Positions 37,500-47,610 are shown, counted from the first letter of the stretch. The stretch is DNA of 64,000 nt from Acinetobacter sp. ANC 3813 (GCF_002135435.1 NZ_NEGK01000005.1:1-64000); one strand, 5' to 3'. Notes: a model not told the origin generated them from the sequence alone. A program made the numbers and translations.

Positions 37500-37693
37500 T
37501 CTCAGGTCCTGTTACTGTTCTCGTTATAGTTCAAATTGTCGAGTTTTCATACTGTTTATAACATGATTCTATGCTGGAAACATTAGCTAAAACTGAAGTT
37601 AGAATCCTAAAAAATGCTGAACAGCGAATTTTTTTTCATATGATTATCAAACTGCGAGATTTGTTTTTTTCTCAGGGCAAATGATATTCCTTT

Positions 37694-37709
37694 AAATCCC
37701 CCTTGCCCC
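37694..37709. repeat. Fragment of the pheS-pheT-type C-run repeat
   Basis: AAATCCCCCTTGCCCC matches the arm of the 97-base palindromic element at 28322-28418 (which has AAATCCCCCTAAATCCCCC on one strand). Only one arm is seen, so this is a degenerate or truncated copy. Confidence 0.45.
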
Positions 37710-37763
37710 GTTCAGCAAGTACGTTCAGTGCCATGCTGTGTTCTCTTGCTTTGCTTTAGGCAA

Positions 37764-37793
37764 AAAAAAGCACTGTAAATGCAGTGCTTTTTT
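37764..37793 (-). terminator. Terminator of thrS-infC
   Basis: A 12-bp stem, AAAAAAGCACTG / CAGTGCTTTTTT, with a 6-base loop and T tail on the minus strand, 11 bases after the infC stop. It makes the transcript end here rather than continue into rpmI-rplT. Confidence 0.9.
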
Positions 37794-37803
37794 CAATGGA
37801 TGC

Positions 37804-38355
37804 TTACTTTTTCTTTTTAGGACCAAGCAACATACCCATTTGACGGCCTTCCATTTTTGGCGTTTGTTCAACAATACCAAAATCAGCCACGTCAGCTTCA
37901 ATTTTTTGCAATTGAGCAAGACCCAATTGCTGGTGAGCCATTTCACGGCCGCGGAAACGCAGTGTGATTTTCACCTTGTTGCCTTCTTCAAGGAACTTGA
38001 TAATAGAGCGCAGTTTAACGTTGTAGTCACCAACATCAGTACCAGGGCGCAACTTGATTTCTTTCACCTGTACTTGATGCTGTTTTTTCTTCGCTTCTTT
38101 CTGCTTTTGCTTCAGATCAAACAAATGCTTGTTGAAGTCCATAATCTTACAAACTGGCGGTTCAGCATTCGCTACGATCTCTACAAGATCAAGCTCAACA
38201 CTTTCAGCAGCGCGTAAGGCTTCCGCCAAACTTACGATGCCTTTTTGTTCGCCATTTTCGTCTACAAGACGGACATCTTTTGCACGAATTTCATCATTCA
38301 AGGCAGGACGGTTTGACTTGTTACCGCCCTGTTGATTACGGTCAGGCTGTTTAAT
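37804..38355 (-). CDS. infC: Translation initiation factor IF-3
   Basis: A 183-residue factor that binds the 30S subunit and checks initiation. N-terminal domain [19 protein letters not shown] and C-terminal domain [18 protein letters not shown] are complete; it ends in PKKKK. The start is read as ATT at 38355 ([17 protein letters not shown] follows), because a GGAG ribosome site lies 8 bases upstream. No ATG or GTG is available in the region; a TTG at 38301 lacks a ribosome site. An AUU start is the classic autoregulatory device of infC. Its ribosome site lies in the last codons of thrS, 5 bases before which translation ends, so thrS and infC are coupled. Confidence 0.93.
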   Translation of the reverse strand: MKQPDRNQQGGNKSNRPALNDEIRAKDVRLVDENGEQKGIVSLAEALRAAESVELDLVEIVANAEPPVCKIMDFNKHLFDLKQKQKEAKKKQHQVQVKEIKLRPGTDVGDYNVKLRSIIKFLEEGNKVKITLRFRGREMAHQQLGLAQLQKIEADVADFGIVEQTPKMEGRQMGMLLGPKKKK

Positions 38356-38360
38356 CGCTG

Positions 38361-40283
38361 TTACTCCACAATGTACCGGCCGCGTTCGGCAACGGCTGCT
38401 TTTACTAGGTCAACGAAAGCATCGATTGACATAGTACCCAAATTTTTTCCAGAGCGGGTACGGACGTTCACAGTACCTTCCTCTACTTCTCGGTCACCAA
38501 GAACCAGTAAATAAGGAATGCGCTCTAATGTACGTTCACGAATCTTAAAGCCGATTTTCTCATTTCTCAAGTCTGAAATCGCGCGGATACCGCTTTCTTT
38601 AAGTTTAGCGACGACTGACTCACATGCTTCTGCCTGTGAATCTGTAATGTTCATCACACATGCTTGAATTGGAGTCAGCCAAGGCGGCATGAAACCAGCA
38701 TAGTGTTCAATAAGTATACCAATAAAACGTTCAAAACTGCCAAGAATTGCGCGATGAAGCATAACAGGCTGATCGCGGTCATTGTCTTCAGTCACATAAG
38801 ATGCGTCCAGACGTTCCGGCAAGTTGAAGTCACATTGAATTGTACCACATTGCCATACACGGCCTAAGCAGTCTTTCAAAGAGAATTCAATTTTTGGACC
38901 GTAGAATGCACCTTCGCCTGGCTGCAGCTCCCACTCTAAGCCAGCTGCATCTAAAGCGTCTGCCAAAGATTTTTCCGCCATGTCCCAAAGTTTGTCATCA
39001 CCCACACGCTTTTCTGGACGTGTAGAGAGCTTCATTTGAACTTCTTCGAAGCCAAAGTCTTTGTATACATCTAAAGTTAATTTAATGAAATCAGCAACTT
39101 CTGGACCAATTTGCTCTTTGGTGCAGAAAATATGCGCATCATCCTGAGTAAAGCCGCGTACACGCATAATACCGTGCAGTGAACCAGACGGCTCATTACG
39201 GTGGCATGAACCAAACTCAGCTAAACGAATCGGCAAGTCGCGGTATGATTTCAAACCTTGGTTGAACACCTGCACGTGGCAAGGGCAGTTCATTGGTTTT
39301 ACAGCATAGTTGCGGCTTTCTGAATGCGTCGTAAACATGTTGTCTGCATAGTTGGCAGCATGGCCAGATTTTTCCCACAGCGTAAAGTCTACGATTTGTG
39401 GTGTTTTAATCTCTAAGTAGCCATTGTCCTGCTGCACTTTACGCATGTATTGTTCAAGCACTTGGTAAATGGTCCAGCCATTTGGATGCCAGAACACCAT
39501 ACCTGGCGCTTCTTCCTGCATATGGAACAAGTCTAGCGCTTTACCGATTTTACGGTGGTCGCGCTTTTCTGCTTCTTCAATACGTTTTACATAAGCAGCC
39601 AGCTGTTTTTTGTCTGCCCAAGCTGTACCGTAAATACGCTGCAGCTGTTCATTTTTTGCATCGCCGCGCCAGTAAGCGCCAGACATTTTTGTCAATTTGA
39701 ATGCTTTTAAGAATTTCGTATTCGGTACGTGCGGACCGCGGCACATATCCAAATAATCCTGATGGTAGTATAAGCCCATTTGTGTTTCTTCAGGCATGTC
39801 TGCAATCAAGCGTAATTTATAGTCTTCGCCGCGCGCTGTGAATTCTGCAATCACTTCGTCACGCGGAGTCATTTTTTTAATGACATCGTAATCTTGATCG
39901 ATGAGCTTTTTCATACGCTCTTCGATGGCTGCGAAATCATCTAAAGTAAATGGCTTTTCGCTGAAGATATCGTAATAAAAACCTTCTTCGATAACTGGAC
40001 CAATTACCATTTTTGCTTGAGGGAACAATTGCTTAACAGCATGGCCCACCAAATGCGCGCAAGAGTGGCGAATAATTTCGACCCCTTCATCGTCTTTTGG
40101 CGTAATGATTTGCAGCGAAGCATCTTCAGTAATTAAATCGCTAGCGTCTACAAGCTTGCCGTTTACTTTTCCGGCAACTGTATTTTTTGCAAGACCAGGA
40201 CCGATGCTTTGAGCAACTTCCATCACAGATACGGCTTGATCAAATTCTTTTTGATCGCCATTTGGCAAAGTGATAATTGGCAT
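38361..40283 (-). CDS. thrS: Threonine-tRNA ligase
   Basis: Charges tRNA-Thr, and edits Ser-tRNA-Thr with its N2 domain. The protein is 640 residues. It has an N-terminal TGS domain ([15 protein letters not shown]), an editing domain with [16 protein letters not shown], and the class II core. [19 protein letters not shown] carries the zinc Cys, and motif 2 reads [18 protein letters not shown]. Motif 3 is [17 protein letters not shown]. The C-terminal anticodon domain is complete. ATG 40283 is chosen; an in-frame extension of 14 codons is not family-like. It is followed at once by infC. Confidence 0.97.
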   Translation of the reverse strand: MPIITLPNGDQKEFDQAVSVMEVAQSIGPGLAKNTVAGKVNGKLVDASDLITEDASLQIITPKDDEGVEIIRHSCAHLVGHAVKQLFPQAKMVIGPVIEEGFYYDIFSEKPFTLDDFAAIEERMKKLIDQDYDVIKKMTPRDEVIAEFTARGEDYKLRLIADMPEETQMGLYYHQDYLDMCRGPHVPNTKFLKAFKLTKMSGAYWRGDAKNEQLQRIYGTAWADKKQLAAYVKRIEEAEKRDHRKIGKALDLFHMQEEAPGMVFWHPNGWTIYQVLEQYMRKVQQDNGYLEIKTPQIVDFTLWEKSGHAANYADNMFTTHSESRNYAVKPMNCPCHVQVFNQGLKSYRDLPIRLAEFGSCHRNEPSGSLHGIMRVRGFTQDDAHIFCTKEQIGPEVADFIKLTLDVYKDFGFEEVQMKLSTRPEKRVGDDKLWDMAEKSLADALDAAGLEWELQPGEGAFYGPKIEFSLKDCLGRVWQCGTIQCDFNLPERLDASYVTEDNDRDQPVMLHRAILGSFERFIGILIEHYAGFMPPWLTPIQACVMNITDSQAEACESVVAKLKESGIRAISDLRNEKIGFKIRERTLERIPYLLVLGDREVEEGTVNVRTRSGKNLGTMSIDAFVDLVKAAVAERGRYIVE

Positions 40284-40615
40284 ATAAAAAATCCTTAAGG
40301 AGTGATGCCCCGTACAATGGAGCATGTCACCGCGAGATTATGATCGAGGCGAACCTCAAAAGATAAAAACGGTGGATAAATAAAAATCGCCTAGAATTTT
40401 ACACGCCTGCCCCATTTTAATAAACCTTTCTTTACTTCTTTTGCAGCCCATCTGCTGCAAAAGCCTTTACAAGACTCTTAAAAATCTGAGCAGCGCACCT
40501 ATTTAAAGCAGATTATGCTATTGAAACAAAAATATGCATGTACTTTGATAAATTGCTTGTTTTCCTTTTTATTTAAAAACTCCATACCCACTGAAATTTT
40601 CTGTAGGCCGGTATT

Positions 40616-42232
40616 ATGAAAAAAATCCCTCTTCTTCCTTGGTCATCTTTAGAACCGTTAAAACCTGCTTATGCGCTGGCCGCCAATGTTGATTTAGTCA
40701 TCGTGCGCTTGGCCGAAGACGATCCCGAACAAGTCGTAGTCATGTATGGCCGATGCCAGCACCGCGGCGCTTTAATGTCGGATGCGCAGATTCAAGGGGA
40801 TAAAATTGTTTGCGGACTGCACGGCTCGCATTACATTTATAAAACAGGCATTAACCCGCGCTATATCAATAAAAACCTGCAAAAATTTAATGCATGGATT
40901 GAAGATGGCTATGTGTATGCAGATGAAGAAGAAATAGCAGCATGGGAAGTCAAAAATCCGCAGCAGTATAAGCGCGATCAATATCAAGGCTTATATGCAG
41001 ACTCAGCCCCTGCGCCTGAAGAACCGCACAATAAATTCATTTTAGAACTGGCACGTAATGGCCTGAAAAAATTTGGGCATCATGGGCCGACTGCTGCTAT
41101 GGGTGTGCCTTTTGATAAACTGCCAAAATGGGAAGACCTGCAGCTGGTTACAGCACAGCTCTGGAAAGTGCCGCTGCTTGATGATGCGCCTGTTGCAACA
41201 AAAGTCGTAATTGGTCCAAATGCCAAAAAGCCTTTAGTTTTAGATATTCCACTTTTTGTCTCTGATATGAGTTTTGGCGCACTGTCCCAAGAGGCCAAAG
41301 TGGCGTTAGCGCAAGGCGCTGAACTGTCAGGAACAGGCATCTGTTCAGGTGAAGGCGGCATGCTGGAGGATGAACAGGGTTCAAATTCACGTTATTTTTA
41401 TGAATTGGCTTCTGGGCGTTTTGGTTACGATATTGAAAAAGTCAAACGCTGCCAAGCGTTCCACTTCAAAGGCGGTCAAGCCGCTAAAACAGGGACAGGC
41501 GGACATTTACCTGGGCACAAAGTGGTGGGCAAAATTGCGGAAGTACGTCATCTGCCTGAAGGCGAAGCCGCGATCTCACCTGCCACCTTCCCCGATTGGA
41601 CAGAGCTGTCGCAGTATAAAGACTTTGCCAACTATATCCGTGAAGAAACTGGCGGCATCCCCATTGGCTTTAAACTGTCTGCGCAGCATATTGAAAAAGA
41701 TATTGATGCAGCCCTCGCGATTGGCGTGGACTATATTATTTTAGATGGCCGCGGCGGCGGTACAGGCGCGGCCCCAACACTGTTCCGTGACAATATTTCT
41801 GTACCCACCATTCCAGCACTGGCCCGTGCGCGACGCCATTTAGACCGTTTAGGACGTTCAGACATCAGCTTAGTCATTACGGGCGGCTTACGTGTTCCAG
41901 CAGACTTCATCAAAGCACTTGCTTTAGGTGCAGACGCCATTGCCGTATCCAATTCTGCCATGCAGGCCATTGGCTGTTTGGGAATGCGCGCCTGCCAAAC
42001 CAATGAGTGTTCTGTCGGCATCGCCACACAGCAAGATCATTTCCGCCGCCGTTTAGAAATTGATAAATCAGCGCAGCAATTGGCAAACTTCTTTAATGCG
42101 TCGGTTGAACTCATGCAAGTCATGGCGCGTGCATGCGGGCATGATCAACTCAGCAAGTTCTGCAAAGATGACCTCACCACATGGAAAAAAGACATGAGCG
42201 AGCTGACCGGCATTCATTACGGCGGTTTTTAA
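40616..42232 (+). CDS. Rieske-FMN glutamate-synthase-like oxidoreductase
   Basis: A 538-residue protein with an unusual fusion. Residues about 25-105 form a Rieske [2Fe-2S] domain with CxH (C47, H49) and CxxH (C66, H69). The rest (about 150-538) is a GltB-type FMN-binding domain: SDMSFGALSQEAKVALAQGAE, GEGGMLEDE, ILDGRGGGTGAAP and the iron-sulfur motif CLGMRACQTNEC (spacing C-x5-C-x4-C) as in glutamate synthase. No glutaminase domain is present. Such GltB-like proteins without glutaminase are of uncertain substrate. It is alone on the plus strand after a 290-base gap and ends before a hairpin. Domain calls are firm; the reaction is unknown. Confidence 0.85.
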   Translation: MKKIPLLPWSSLEPLKPAYALAANVDLVIVRLAEDDPEQVVVMYGRCQHRGALMSDAQIQGDKIVCGLHGSHYIYKTGINPRYINKNLQKFNAWIEDGYVYADEEEIAAWEVKNPQQYKRDQYQGLYADSAPAPEEPHNKFILELARNGLKKFGHHGPTAAMGVPFDKLPKWEDLQLVTAQLWKVPLLDDAPVATKVVIGPNAKKPLVLDIPLFVSDMSFGALSQEAKVALAQGAELSGTGICSGEGGMLEDEQGSNSRYFYELASGRFGYDIEKVKRCQAFHFKGGQAAKTGTGGHLPGHKVVGKIAEVRHLPEGEAAISPATFPDWTELSQYKDFANYIREETGGIPIGFKLSAQHIEKDIDAALAIGVDYIILDGRGGGTGAAPTLFRDNISVPTIPALARARRHLDRLGRSDISLVITGGLRVPADFIKALALGADAIAVSNSAMQAIGCLGMRACQTNECSVGIATQQDHFRRRLEIDKSAQQLANFFNASVELMQVMARACGHDQLSKFCKDDLTTWKKDMSELTGIHYGGF

Positions 42233-42252
42233 AATTCCAATTACGAAAAAAC

Positions 42253-42280
42253 AGAGCGTAAAATTTTAGTTTTGCGCTCT
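42253..42280 (+). terminator. Hairpin terminator of the Rieske-GltB gene
   Basis: Stem AGAGCGTAAAA / TTTTGCGCTCT (one G-T pair) with a 6-base loop. The T tail is short (TT), so termination efficiency is uncertain. Confidence 0.6.
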
Positions 42281-42561
42281 TTCATATTTTGCGTGCCGCA
42301 GTTTCCTGCAAAAACACCTAAGATAAAATAAAGATAGGTTTGATACTCTACAAAAGCTATTTTTTGCTCTAAATTATTTATAAATGAAAAGCAAATTCCA
42401 GAACCAGAGGGTTCAATTTTGCGATTTCAAGTTATTTTTATTTATTATTTTTCAAATAATTACAATTTTAGAATAAATACTCGACTAAAGCATAAATGAA
42501 ACTTAGCGCGAGACTAAATATTGTGTAGAAAATGAAAAAAATCAGACACGGAGTTTCTGAG
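42281..42561. other. AT-rich gap upstream of the acyl-CoA synthetase gene
   Basis: About 280 bases without a gene. It contains very AT-rich runs around 42351-42480 that presumably carry the promoter for the gene at 42562. No clear regulator site or ORF was picked. Confidence 0.4.
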
Positions 42562-44205
42562 ATGGTTAGTGCATATGATGAGTTGCCGCGGACACCGGCC
42601 AATTTTGTTGCCTTGTCGCCGCTGCGCTATTTAGAACGCGCAGCTTATATCTACCCGCATCAGGATGCCATTATCCACGGTTCACGCCGCATCAGCTGGC
42701 GCCAGACCTATCAGCGCTGCTGTCAATTTGCCCATCAGTTGCAAAAGCTGGGCATTGCTAAAAATGATACTGTTTCTGTTCTATTGCCCAATATTCCAGC
42801 CATGATTGAAGCGCATTTTGCTGTGCCTATGGCTGGCGCTGTGCTGAATACGCTCAATACCCGCCTCGATGCCAAAACCATCGCCTTTATGCTGGAACAT
42901 GCAGAAACCAAAGTGCTGCTGGTCGATCCAGAGTTTGCAGCGGTTGCGCAAGAAGCGCTGAGCATGGTGAAGCAGGAGATTCTGGTGATTGATGTCGCAG
43001 ATGCCGAATATCAAGACAGCTCACCTGCGCCCATCGGCCAAATTGAATATGAAACATGGATTGCAGACGGTGATCCAGAGTTTGAATGGCATTTGCCGCA
43101 AGATGAATGGGATGCCATCAGCCTGAACTACACATCAGGCACAACAGGCAACCCTAAAGGCGTGGTCTACCACCACCGCGGCGCCTATATCAATGCGGCC
43201 AGCAACATCATTGCCTGCGGCATGACGCCTCGCGCAACCTACCTCTGGACCTTGCCGCTGTTCCATTGCAACGGCTGGTGCTTTGCCTGGACTATGGCAG
43301 CCAATGGCGGCACCAATGTTTGCCTGCGTAAAGTTGATCCAGAACTGATTTATCAGCTGATTGCCACCCACAAAGTTGATTACTTCTGCGGCGCGCCAAT
43401 TGTACTGTCAATGCTGATCAATACACCTGAAGATAAGCAAGTTAAAATTGATCACCGCGTTGAGGTGATGGTTGCTGGCGCTGCGCCTCCTGCTGCCATT
43501 ATTGAGGGCATGCGCAACATTGGCATTAATGTAACGCATGTTTATGGTCTAACAGAAACTTATGGCCCATCTGCGCTATGCGCATCACAAGCAGGCTGGT
43601 CAGACTTGTCCATTCAAGAGCAGGCGCAGCTGCACTCGCGTCAAGGTGTGCCATATCCGCTACAGGACGGCATGAAAGTACTTGACCCTGAAACCATGCA
43701 GCCTGTGCCTAAAGATGGTCAGACCATGGGCGAAATTATGTTCCGCGGCAACATCGTGATGAAAGGCTATTTAAAGAACCCAGAAGCCACGGCGGAAGCC
43801 TTTGCCGGCGGCTGGTTCCATACTGGAGATTTGGCCGTGTGCCAGCCAGACGGTTATGCCAAAATTACTGACCGCTCTAAAGATGTGATTATTTCTGGCG
43901 GGGAAAATATTTCTTCGCTAGAAGTAGAAGAAATTCTGTATCAGCACCCTGCAGTACTCACTGCAGCTGTGGTGGCTAAACCCGACCCGCGCTGGCAGGA
44001 AGTGCCGTGCGCCTTTATTGAGTTAAAAGCCGGCAAAAAAGCAACACCTGAAGAAATTATTGAATTCTGCAAACAGCACTTAGCGCGCTTTAAAGTGCCA
44101 AAAGATGTGGTGATTACTGAAATTCCTAAAACATCAACCGGCAAGCTGCAAAAGTTTGTGCTGCGTGACTGGGCGAAAGAGCGCGCCAATCGTGAGTCCA
44201 GCTAA
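42562..44205 (+). CDS. AMP-dependent acyl-CoA synthetase (medium-chain/AlkK- or DmdB-like)
   Basis: A ligase of about 547 residues that forms an acyl-CoA from a carboxylate, ATP and CoA. Motifs: AMP-binding YTSGTTGNPKGVVYHHRG, GLTETYGP, HTGDLA, DRSKDVIISGGENISS and the catalytic TSTGKLQKF lysine near the C terminus. The family resembles AlkK and DmdB-type medium-chain or methylmercaptopropionate ligases. The exact acid cannot be assigned. ATG 42562 with GGAG upstream is preferred over the in-frame ATG at 42532. No beta-oxidation neighbours are seen, and it ends at a strong terminator shared with darP. Confidence 0.85.
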   Translation: MVSAYDELPRTPANFVALSPLRYLERAAYIYPHQDAIIHGSRRISWRQTYQRCCQFAHQLQKLGIAKNDTVSVLLPNIPAMIEAHFAVPMAGAVLNTLNTRLDAKTIAFMLEHAETKVLLVDPEFAAVAQEALSMVKQEILVIDVADAEYQDSSPAPIGQIEYETWIADGDPEFEWHLPQDEWDAISLNYTSGTTGNPKGVVYHHRGAYINAASNIIACGMTPRATYLWTLPLFHCNGWCFAWTMAANGGTNVCLRKVDPELIYQLIATHKVDYFCGAPIVLSMLINTPEDKQVKIDHRVEVMVAGAAPPAAIIEGMRNIGINVTHVYGLTETYGPSALCASQAGWSDLSIQEQAQLHSRQGVPYPLQDGMKVLDPETMQPVPKDGQTMGEIMFRGNIVMKGYLKNPEATAEAFAGGWFHTGDLAVCQPDGYAKITDRSKDVIISGGENISSLEVEEILYQHPAVLTAAVVAKPDPRWQEVPCAFIELKAGKKATPEEIIEFCKQHLARFKVPKDVVITEIPKTSTGKLQKFVLRDWAKERANRESS

Positions 44206-44226
44206 TTTAGCTGAATCTTTGGCAAT

Positions 44227-44253
44227 AAAAAACGGCTCAAAGAGCCGTTTTTT
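44227..44253. terminator. Bidirectional terminator between the acyl-CoA synthetase gene and darP
   Basis: A 12-bp stem, AAAAAACGGCTC / GAGCCGTTTTTT, with an AAA loop and T tails on both strands. It separates two convergent units. Confidence 0.9.
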
Positions 44254-44271
44254 TTATACAGAAAGCCTGCA

Positions 44272-44805
44272 TCAATTATCAGAAATTAATGCCACTTGCT
44301 GCAGGTAGTTAAACATCTTCAACTTAGATGCACTCACCTCTTCTGCGGGCGCTTGATTTTTAAGATCACGGTGCACACGGAGATAATGCTGACGTAAAGT
44401 ATGACGTTCAGTCGCATTATACGTTTTGGTAAACTCATTAATTGCAGGATCACCATCTTTAACAATACGCTCTACCCAGCGCTGTAGCTGAGCTGTTTTT
44501 TTTAGGCCTTGTTTCGGGGTCAGATATGACAAAATGACCGTTTCATTTTCATTGCGTAAAAGTTTACCAATACGTAAAAATTGACGGCGGCGCGCTTCAT
44601 GTGAGCTAATTTGCTGTACATCAAGCAGCGCTTCAATTAAACGCTCTTCTACAGGCAAATTCTTAATTTGCTTCGCACTGAGCTCAGCCAGCTGTGAACC
44701 TAAAGCAGCCATACGCTGAACAGCTTTTTTCTGTTCGGTTTTACTTGCACGTCCGTCTAAAGAATCAAAATCTTCATCAGTTAAACTCTTCGATCGACTT
44801 GCCAC
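44272..44805 (-). CDS. darP: Ribosome-associated protein DarP (YjgA)
   Basis: A 177-residue helical protein that assists late 50S subunit maturation. The typical start SKSLTDEDFDSLDGRASKTEQKKAVQ is followed by LAELSAKQIKNLPVEERLIEALLDVQ and SSHEARRRQFLRIGKLLR. It begins with GTG at 44805, two bases after the stop of ptsH, so it belongs to the rapZ-ptsH-darP run. Its transcript ends at the shared terminator 44227-44253. darP is commonly near pmbA or rapZ in other gammaproteobacteria. Confidence 0.9.
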   Translation of the reverse strand: MASRSKSLTDEDFDSLDGRASKTEQKKAVQRMAALGSQLAELSAKQIKNLPVEERLIEALLDVQQISSHEARRRQFLRIGKLLRNENETVILSYLTPKQGLKKTAQLQRWVERIVKDGDPAINEFTKTYNATERHTLRQHYLRVHRDLKNQAPAEEVSASKLKMFNYLQQVALISDN

Positions 44806-44807
44806 GA

Positions 44808-45077
44808 TTAATCTGCCTCGTAAAATTTCGCTGCGAACAGTGCTTGAACTTCAGATAAAGCTTTTTCTTCATCTGCACCCTCAATCACTATTCTTAAAGT
44901 TGTGCCTTTGCCTGCACCAAGCATCAGCAAGGACATAATATTTTTTGCATCCACTAATTTATCACCTTTGCCAATCTGAATCGATGAGCGGAATTTTGTG
45001 GTGACTTCAATCAGTTTGCCAGACGCACGCGCATGTAAACCTAGTTTATTAATTACGTCAACAGTTGTGTCTATCAT
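44808..45077 (-). CDS. HPr-family phosphocarrier protein (NPr-like)
   Basis: An 89-residue phosphocarrier. The active-site motif is [12 protein letters not shown], with the phosphorylated His15. The region around Ser49 ([16 protein letters not shown]) is conserved. The gene overlaps rapZ by 4 bases, which is the arrangement of ptsO (NPr) in the nitrogen PTS cluster. ptsN and rpoN are not in the window, so the split cluster is unusual. It could equally be called ptsH; without a sugar PTS nearby NPr is more likely. Confidence 0.88.
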   Translation of the reverse strand: MIDTTVDVINKLGLHARASGKLIEVTTKFRSSIQIGKGDKLVDAKNIMSLLMLGAGKGTTLRIVIEGADEEKALSEVQALFAAKFYEAD

Positions 45078-45925
45078 GACCAGTGCTTCATTTCTCTATG
45101 TAAGACCTGAATAGACCATTTTGCCTCAAGGGCTTTTTTTAGTCTATCCACAATATAAACAGAACGATGCTGCCCGCCGGTACAACCGATTGAGACCGTC
45201 ATATAGTGACGGTGACCGGCTGAAAATGCAGGCAGCCATTTGTCTAAAAAGTGATAAATATCCGTAAACATTTCTTCAGTTTCTGGACTTTGTTCTAAAA
45301 ATTTCTGCACTGGCTCATCCAAGCCCGAAAATCGTCTCAGCTCTAAATCCCAATGCGGATTAGGCAAATGCCGTACATCAAAAACATAATCGGCGTCTAA
45401 AGGGATGCCATGTTTGAAGCCAAAAGACTGCAAAATTAAAATCAGATTATCCGCTTGGCCCAGCTTGGTCAGCAAAACATGCTTTAAATCATGTACGCTT
45501 TTATCCGTGGTATCAATATGCACCGTAGAACGCATTTGAATCGGCAGCAATAATGATTTTTCTTCCTGAATGCATTCATTCAGACTTTTAAAGCGGCTGG
45601 ACAAAGGATGCGGGCGGCGCGAGGCGCTAAATCTTGCAATCAGTTCCTGATCCTGTGTCGTCAAATAAATGATATCAACAGAACCATGGCGCTGCAGCGC
45701 ATGAAAAACCTGATCAAACTCCTGCAGGTCAGCGCGTGTGCTGCGTACATCCACACCCAGCGCCAATAACTCAAGATTATTTTCTCTGTCCAGCTTTTCT
45801 ACAATTTCCGGCAGCAGCGCCAACGGCAAATTATCAATACAGTAATAGCCAAGATCTTCGAGCACCTGCAATGCAGAGCTTTTACCAGAACCCGATTGGC
45901 CTGTAACAATTAAGATGCGTTTCAT
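45074..45925 (-). CDS. rapZ: RNase adapter protein RapZ
   Basis: A 283-residue P-loop protein. In E. coli it directs RNase E to GlmZ and senses glucosamine-6-phosphate. Walker A is [21 protein letters not shown] at the N terminus. Other conserved parts are [43 protein letters not shown] and, near the end, [13 protein letters not shown]. It overlaps the HPr gene (ATGA) and follows panC by 23 bases on the same strand. Whether GlmZ-type sRNAs exist in this genus is unsettled, so the ancestral function is inferred. Confidence 0.95.
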   Translation of the reverse strand: MKRILIVTGQSGSGKSSALQVLEDLGYYCIDNLPLALLPEIVEKLDRENNLELLALGVDVRSTRADLQEFDQVFHALQRHGSVDIIYLTTQDQELIARFSASRRPHPLSSRFKSLNECIQEEKSLLLPIQMRSTVHIDTTDKSVHDLKHVLLTKLGQADNLILILQSFGFKHGIPLDADYVFDVRHLPNPHWDLELRRFSGLDEPVQKFLEQSPETEEMFTDIYHFLDKWLPAFSAGHRHYMTVSIGCTGGQHRSVYIVDRLKKALEAKWSIQVLHREMKHWS

Positions 45926-45948
45926 TGCATAACTGCCTTTTTATTGCA

Positions 45949-46797
45949 TTATGACGCAGAGTATTTTACCTGCAGGTTATCAATCAGACGAGTAGCGCCA
46001 ATTTTTGCTGCCACAAACAGAACTACATTTTCATTAAATTGTTCAATTTTTTGAAGTTCTGTTGTCCGTGCCTCTACATAGTCCACAACAAAGCCCGCAG
46101 CTGTCAATGCTGTTTTTATATCTGCTAACACTTCATTCAGTGCTTTGCCAGATTTCAGCGCTTGTTCTGCTTCTTTCAGCGTTTTGAAAATGGTTGGCGC
46201 AATGGCGCGGTTTTCCGCACTTAAATAGCCATTACGCGAACTTAAGGCCAAACCGTCTTCAGCACGGGTAATGGGCACGCCAATCACTTCCAGCGGCAGA
46301 TTCAAATCGCGCACAAACTGACGGATCACCGCCAGCTGCTGATAGTCTTTTTCGCCAAAGAAAGCAAAATTCGGCTGCACAATATTGAACAGCTTAGTCA
46401 CAACAACCGCCACACCGTCAAAATGCCCTAGGCGCTGCAGACCACACAGGTCATCAGTAATACCGCTCACAGTAATATTGGTCAGGCGCGGCTTTTTACC
46501 ATACATTTGTTCAACGGTCGGCGCAAAAACAACGTCACAGCCCACTTCCGCCAATAGGCGCTGATCATGCTCCAAAGTACGCGGATAGTTGTCAAAATCT
46601 TCGTTTGGTCCAAATTGAATCGGGTTGACAAAAATGCTGACCACAACAATATCGCATAGCTTGCGCGCTTCACGCACAAGGTTTAAATGACCTTCATGCA
46701 AATTGCCCATTGTCGGCACAAAGCCTATAATTTTGCGCGCCGCCCGTGCCGGGTTTAAAGAAGCAGCTAAACCCTGAATCGTCGTTTCTGTTTTCAT
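45949..46797 (-). CDS. panC: Pantothenate synthetase
   Basis: Ligates pantoate and beta-alanine with ATP to make pantothenate, the CoA precursor. The protein is 282 residues. Signature [17 protein letters not shown] carries the HxGH nucleotide motif, followed by [23 protein letters not shown] and [15 protein letters not shown]. It lies 3 bases downstream of panB, so the two form an operon. panD is not in the window. Confidence 0.97.
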   Translation of the reverse strand: MKTETTIQGLAASLNPARAARKIIGFVPTMGNLHEGHLNLVREARKLCDIVVVSIFVNPIQFGPNEDFDNYPRTLEHDQRLLAEVGCDVVFAPTVEQMYGKKPRLTNITVSGITDDLCGLQRLGHFDGVAVVVTKLFNIVQPNFAFFGEKDYQQLAVIRQFVRDLNLPLEVIGVPITRAEDGLALSSRNGYLSAENRAIAPTIFKTLKEAEQALKSGKALNEVLADIKTALTAAGFVVDYVEARTTELQKIEQFNENVVLFVAAKIGATRLIDNLQVKYSAS

Positions 46798-46800
46798 GTC

Positions 46801-47610
46801 TTAGAGCTCAATTTGGAAAGTGTGTTCAACAGCTGGGAATGAACCTTCATTGACCGCTGCATGGTAGGCTTTAAATGCATCTAAAATAGCCGTTGCACCT
46901 GACTGTTCAACCATAAAATTGCGCACAAACTTCGCAACATGGCCAAAGGTCAGTCCCAGCATGTCTTGCACCACCAGCACCTGTCCGTCAGTATCTGCGC
47001 CAGCGCCAATACCAATCACCGGTGTATTTGGGAACAATTCACTGATTTCTTTGCCGACTTGAGCAGGCACGCATTCCAATAATAGAACTGCTGCGCCTGC
47101 ATCCACCACCGCCTTACAGTCCGCGATCAGCTGATCGGCCGCTGCACGGGTGCGCGCTTGAACTTTATAGCCGCCAAATACATGTACAGATTGCGGCGTT
47201 AACCCCAGATGCACACAAACAGGAATACCATTGCGTGTCAGCGTTGTTACCGTCTCACTTAACCAAGCGCCGCCTTCCAGCTTGACCATTTGCGCGCCAG
47301 CCTGCATCACAGTTTTCGAGTTTTGCAGCGCATCATTCAGCGTGGCGTAACTCATAAACGGCAGATCCGTCAAAATGAATGCATGGCTGTTGCCGCGGCG
47401 CACCGCAGCAGTATGGTAAGCCATATCCTCTACCGTTACAGGTAAAGTAGAATCGCGCCCTTGAATGCTCATGCCCAAAGAGTCGCCAATTAAAATCGTA
47501 TCGATCTCAGCGGTTTCCATGGCCTTAGCCATGCTGGCGTCGTAGCAGGTCAGGCAGGAAAATTTACGGCCTTGCGCTTTAAATTTTTTTAAGTCACTTA
47601 GACTAATCAT
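46801..47610 (-). CDS. panB: 3-methyl-2-oxobutanoate hydroxymethyltransferase
   Basis: Transfers a hydroxymethyl group from methylene-tetrahydrofolate to ketoisovalerate, the first step towards pantoate. The protein is 269 residues. Conserved LTCYDASMAKAMETAEID, IGDSLGMSIQGRDSTLPVT, and VKLEGG plus HLGLTPQSVHVFGGYKVQ are visible. It precedes panC directly. folK lies 42 bases upstream on the same strand, linking folate and pantothenate genes as in many gammaproteobacteria. Confidence 0.97.
   Translation of the reverse strand: MISLSDLKKFKAQGRKFSCLTCYDASMAKAMETAEIDTILIGDSLGMSIQGRDSTLPVTVEDMAYHTAAVRRGNSHAFILTDLPFMSYATLNDALQNSKTVMQAGAQMVKLEGGAWLSETVTTLTRNGIPVCVHLGLTPQSVHVFGGYKVQARTRAAADQLIADCKAVVDAGAAVLLLECVPAQVGKEISELFPNTPVIGIGAGADTDGQVLVVQDMLGLTFGHVAKFVRNFMVEQSGATAILDAFKAYHAAVNEGSFPAVEHTFQIEL

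Larger units (their letters stand above)
37500..37803. other. Intergenic region between the gst and infC genes
   Basis: 304 bases without a gene. It contains a fragment of the C-run repeat (37694-37709) and the infC terminator (37764-37793). The minus-strand gst promoter should lie in the first 130 bases, but no clear boxes were picked. Confidence 0.5.
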
